Of a stretch of DNA of 64,000 bases, positions 63,220-64,000 are shown piece by piece. Below the pieces are notes generated by a model that was given only the letters and a program-made list of their open reading frames with translations, was not told the origin of the DNA and did no database searches. Source of the DNA: Peromyscus leucopus (Eukaryota; Chordata; Mammalia; Rodentia; Cricetidae); NCBI RefSeq assembly GCF_004664715.2, contig NC_051069.1, positions 4,761,501 through 4,825,500 of the forward strand, in the 5' to 3' direction. A program made the position numbers and the translations under genes. How positions within the stretch are numbered: the stretch's first letter is position 1; each line of letters starts with the position of its first letter.

Positions 63220-64000
63220 ACCGGGTTCCGAGACCAGCGGCTAGATGTGGTGCCTGGAGCGGCTCCTGCGGAACCGAGAAGGGTTTCTCCCCGGGCGCGT
63301 CCGCCGCACCAAAGCGCAATCGTCCTCTGCGTGCGGAAACGTGCTCACTCCTGACCGCATCCCAGAGTTCTGCATCCCACCGAGACTGGAGCCTAGCACG
63401 ACCTGGGCTGCGCTACGCGAAGCCTGTGCTGCGGATGCGGAGACGGACGACCACGCGGGTCGCACCGACTGGGACCCGCGCTCACAAGCCGCGCTCTCGC
63501 TGCCGCACCTGCCCCGCGCACGCACCGCCTACGGCTTCTGCGCGCTGCTCGAGAGCCCGCACACGCGCCGAAAGGAGTCGCTCTTCCTCGGCCACCCAGG
63601 AGTTCCCCGGCCCGGACTTCGTCGCCGCGCGCACACCTACGCAAGTCCGCGCCGAGTCCCGGACGCCCCGCGCCCCGCGCCTCGTAACCTAGATGCCTCC
63701 CGGGTCCTGCCGCCCACTCCTGCTCCCCGTAGACACCGCCTCCTGCGCGTCCCTGATGGGCTGCTGAGCCGCGCGCTGCGGGTCCCTCGAGGTCGGGCCA
63801 GTGCGCGCCCTGCGCCCAGTGGAGACAAACAGGGGAGCGCCGCCTCCTGCGCGCCCCCGGACCCCACCGGCCCGATTCCCAAGCGCCTGCAAGCCGAGGC
63901 CAGCGTGGCTCTGGGCCGCGGGGATTGCACGCTGCACCTTGCCGCCGAGTACTGTCCGCGCAGCGCGTGTCTCCGCCTCCGCCTGCTGCGCGCTGAGGGT
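63220..64000 (+). promoter_or_regulatory. CpG-rich block over C2cd4a
   Basis: Dense CpG through the coding exon up to the window edge. It is mostly coding GC richness rather than a separate promoter, since the TATA signal is 0.6 kb upstream. Confidence 0.6.
63245..64000 (+). CDS. C2cd4a: C2cd4a, N-terminal 252 codons (runs off the window)
   Basis: C2CD4A is a small, cytokine-induced nuclear C2-domain protein linked to vascular permeability and to pancreatic beta-cell gene regulation. The single open frame starts [14 protein letters not shown] and contains the family blocks [17 protein letters not shown] (about residues 32-48), [39 protein letters not shown] and [14 protein letters not shown]. 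The C2 domain begins with LHLAAEYC ... [10 protein letters not shown] at residues 230-252. Most of that domain lies beyond the right edge. A TAG directly abuts the ATG in frame, so no upstream extension is possible. The -3 position is T, a weak start context. It is Arg-rich with no signal peptide. C2CD4B is the close paralog; the call C2cd4a rests on its place directly head-to-head with VPS13C. Confidence 0.92.
   Translation, partial: MWCLERLLRNREGFLPGRVRRTKAQSSSACGNVLTPDRIPEFCIPPRLEPSTTWAALREACAADAETDDHAGRTDWDPRSQAALSLPHLPRARTAYGFCALLESPHTRRKESLFLGHPGVPRPGLRRRAHTYASPRRVPDAPRPAPRNLDASRVLPPTPAPRRHRLLRVPDGLLSRALRVPRGRASARPAPSGDKQGSAASCAPPDPTGPIPKRLQAEASVALGRGDCTLHLAAEYCPRSACLRLRLLRAEG

Noticed and set aside
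63090..63692. 200-codon plus-strand open frame
   Set aside because: It overlaps C2cd4a in another frame. The C2cd4a frame from 63245 matches a known family, while this one is GC-driven Arg/Pro-rich text.
63241..63937. Several minus-strand open frames in the GC-rich right end
   Set aside because: They are antisense shadows of the C2cd4a coding frame.

Overview
The window is mammalian nuclear DNA from a muroid rodent, probably a cricetid (vole, hamster or deer-mouse type). The evidence is the dense B1, B2, B4, ID and MIR SINEs, rodent LINE-1 3' ends, and several B1 copies carrying the AAAGG(C/T)GCAAAGC insertion-type sequence that I associate with Cricetidae. There are no operons, prophages or CRISPR arrays. 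The coding content is spread over short exons.

From about 52.73 kb down to the left edge, the minus strand carries the first 18 coding exons of VPS13C. This gene encodes a giant bridge-like lipid-transfer protein. Splice sites and phases were read for all 18 exons. Together they give about 525 codons, roughly the first 14% of a protein of about 3,750 residues. Seventeen exons keep perfect phase. Exon 14 is one base short next to its donor and would shift the frame to a stop in exon 15, so it is either a sequence error or a real null allele. Exon 1 lies in a CpG island at 52.5-52.95 kb.

At the right edge, on the plus strand, an intronless reading frame begins at 63,245 inside a second CpG-rich block and runs off the window. 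It is recognisable as C2cd4a, the usual head-to-head neighbour of VPS13C and a small C2-domain nuclear factor. A TATA box and a probable non-coding first exon lie about 0.6 kb upstream. In human the VPS13C/C2CD4A interval is a type 2 diabetes association locus, so the roughly 10 kb between the two starts is the likely regulatory part of this window.

The most unusual object is a VNTR of about 2.64 kb at 55,464-58,102, built from roughly 130 copies of a 20-bp unit and lying between the two divergent promoters. Its minus strand has no stop codon in any frame, so three overlapping pseudo-ORFs of more than 900 codons appear; I do not regard them as genes. Its plus strand carries TGCATG, the RBFOX core, in nearly every unit. 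Other structures are a 34-bp minisatellite in intron 3, a 49-bp low-copy duplication within intron 1, and several Z-DNA- or H-DNA-prone simple repeats. The rest is ordinary intronic and intergenic DNA. I found no convincing new enzyme system or additional protein-coding gene. Repeat boundaries were judged by eye and are approximate.
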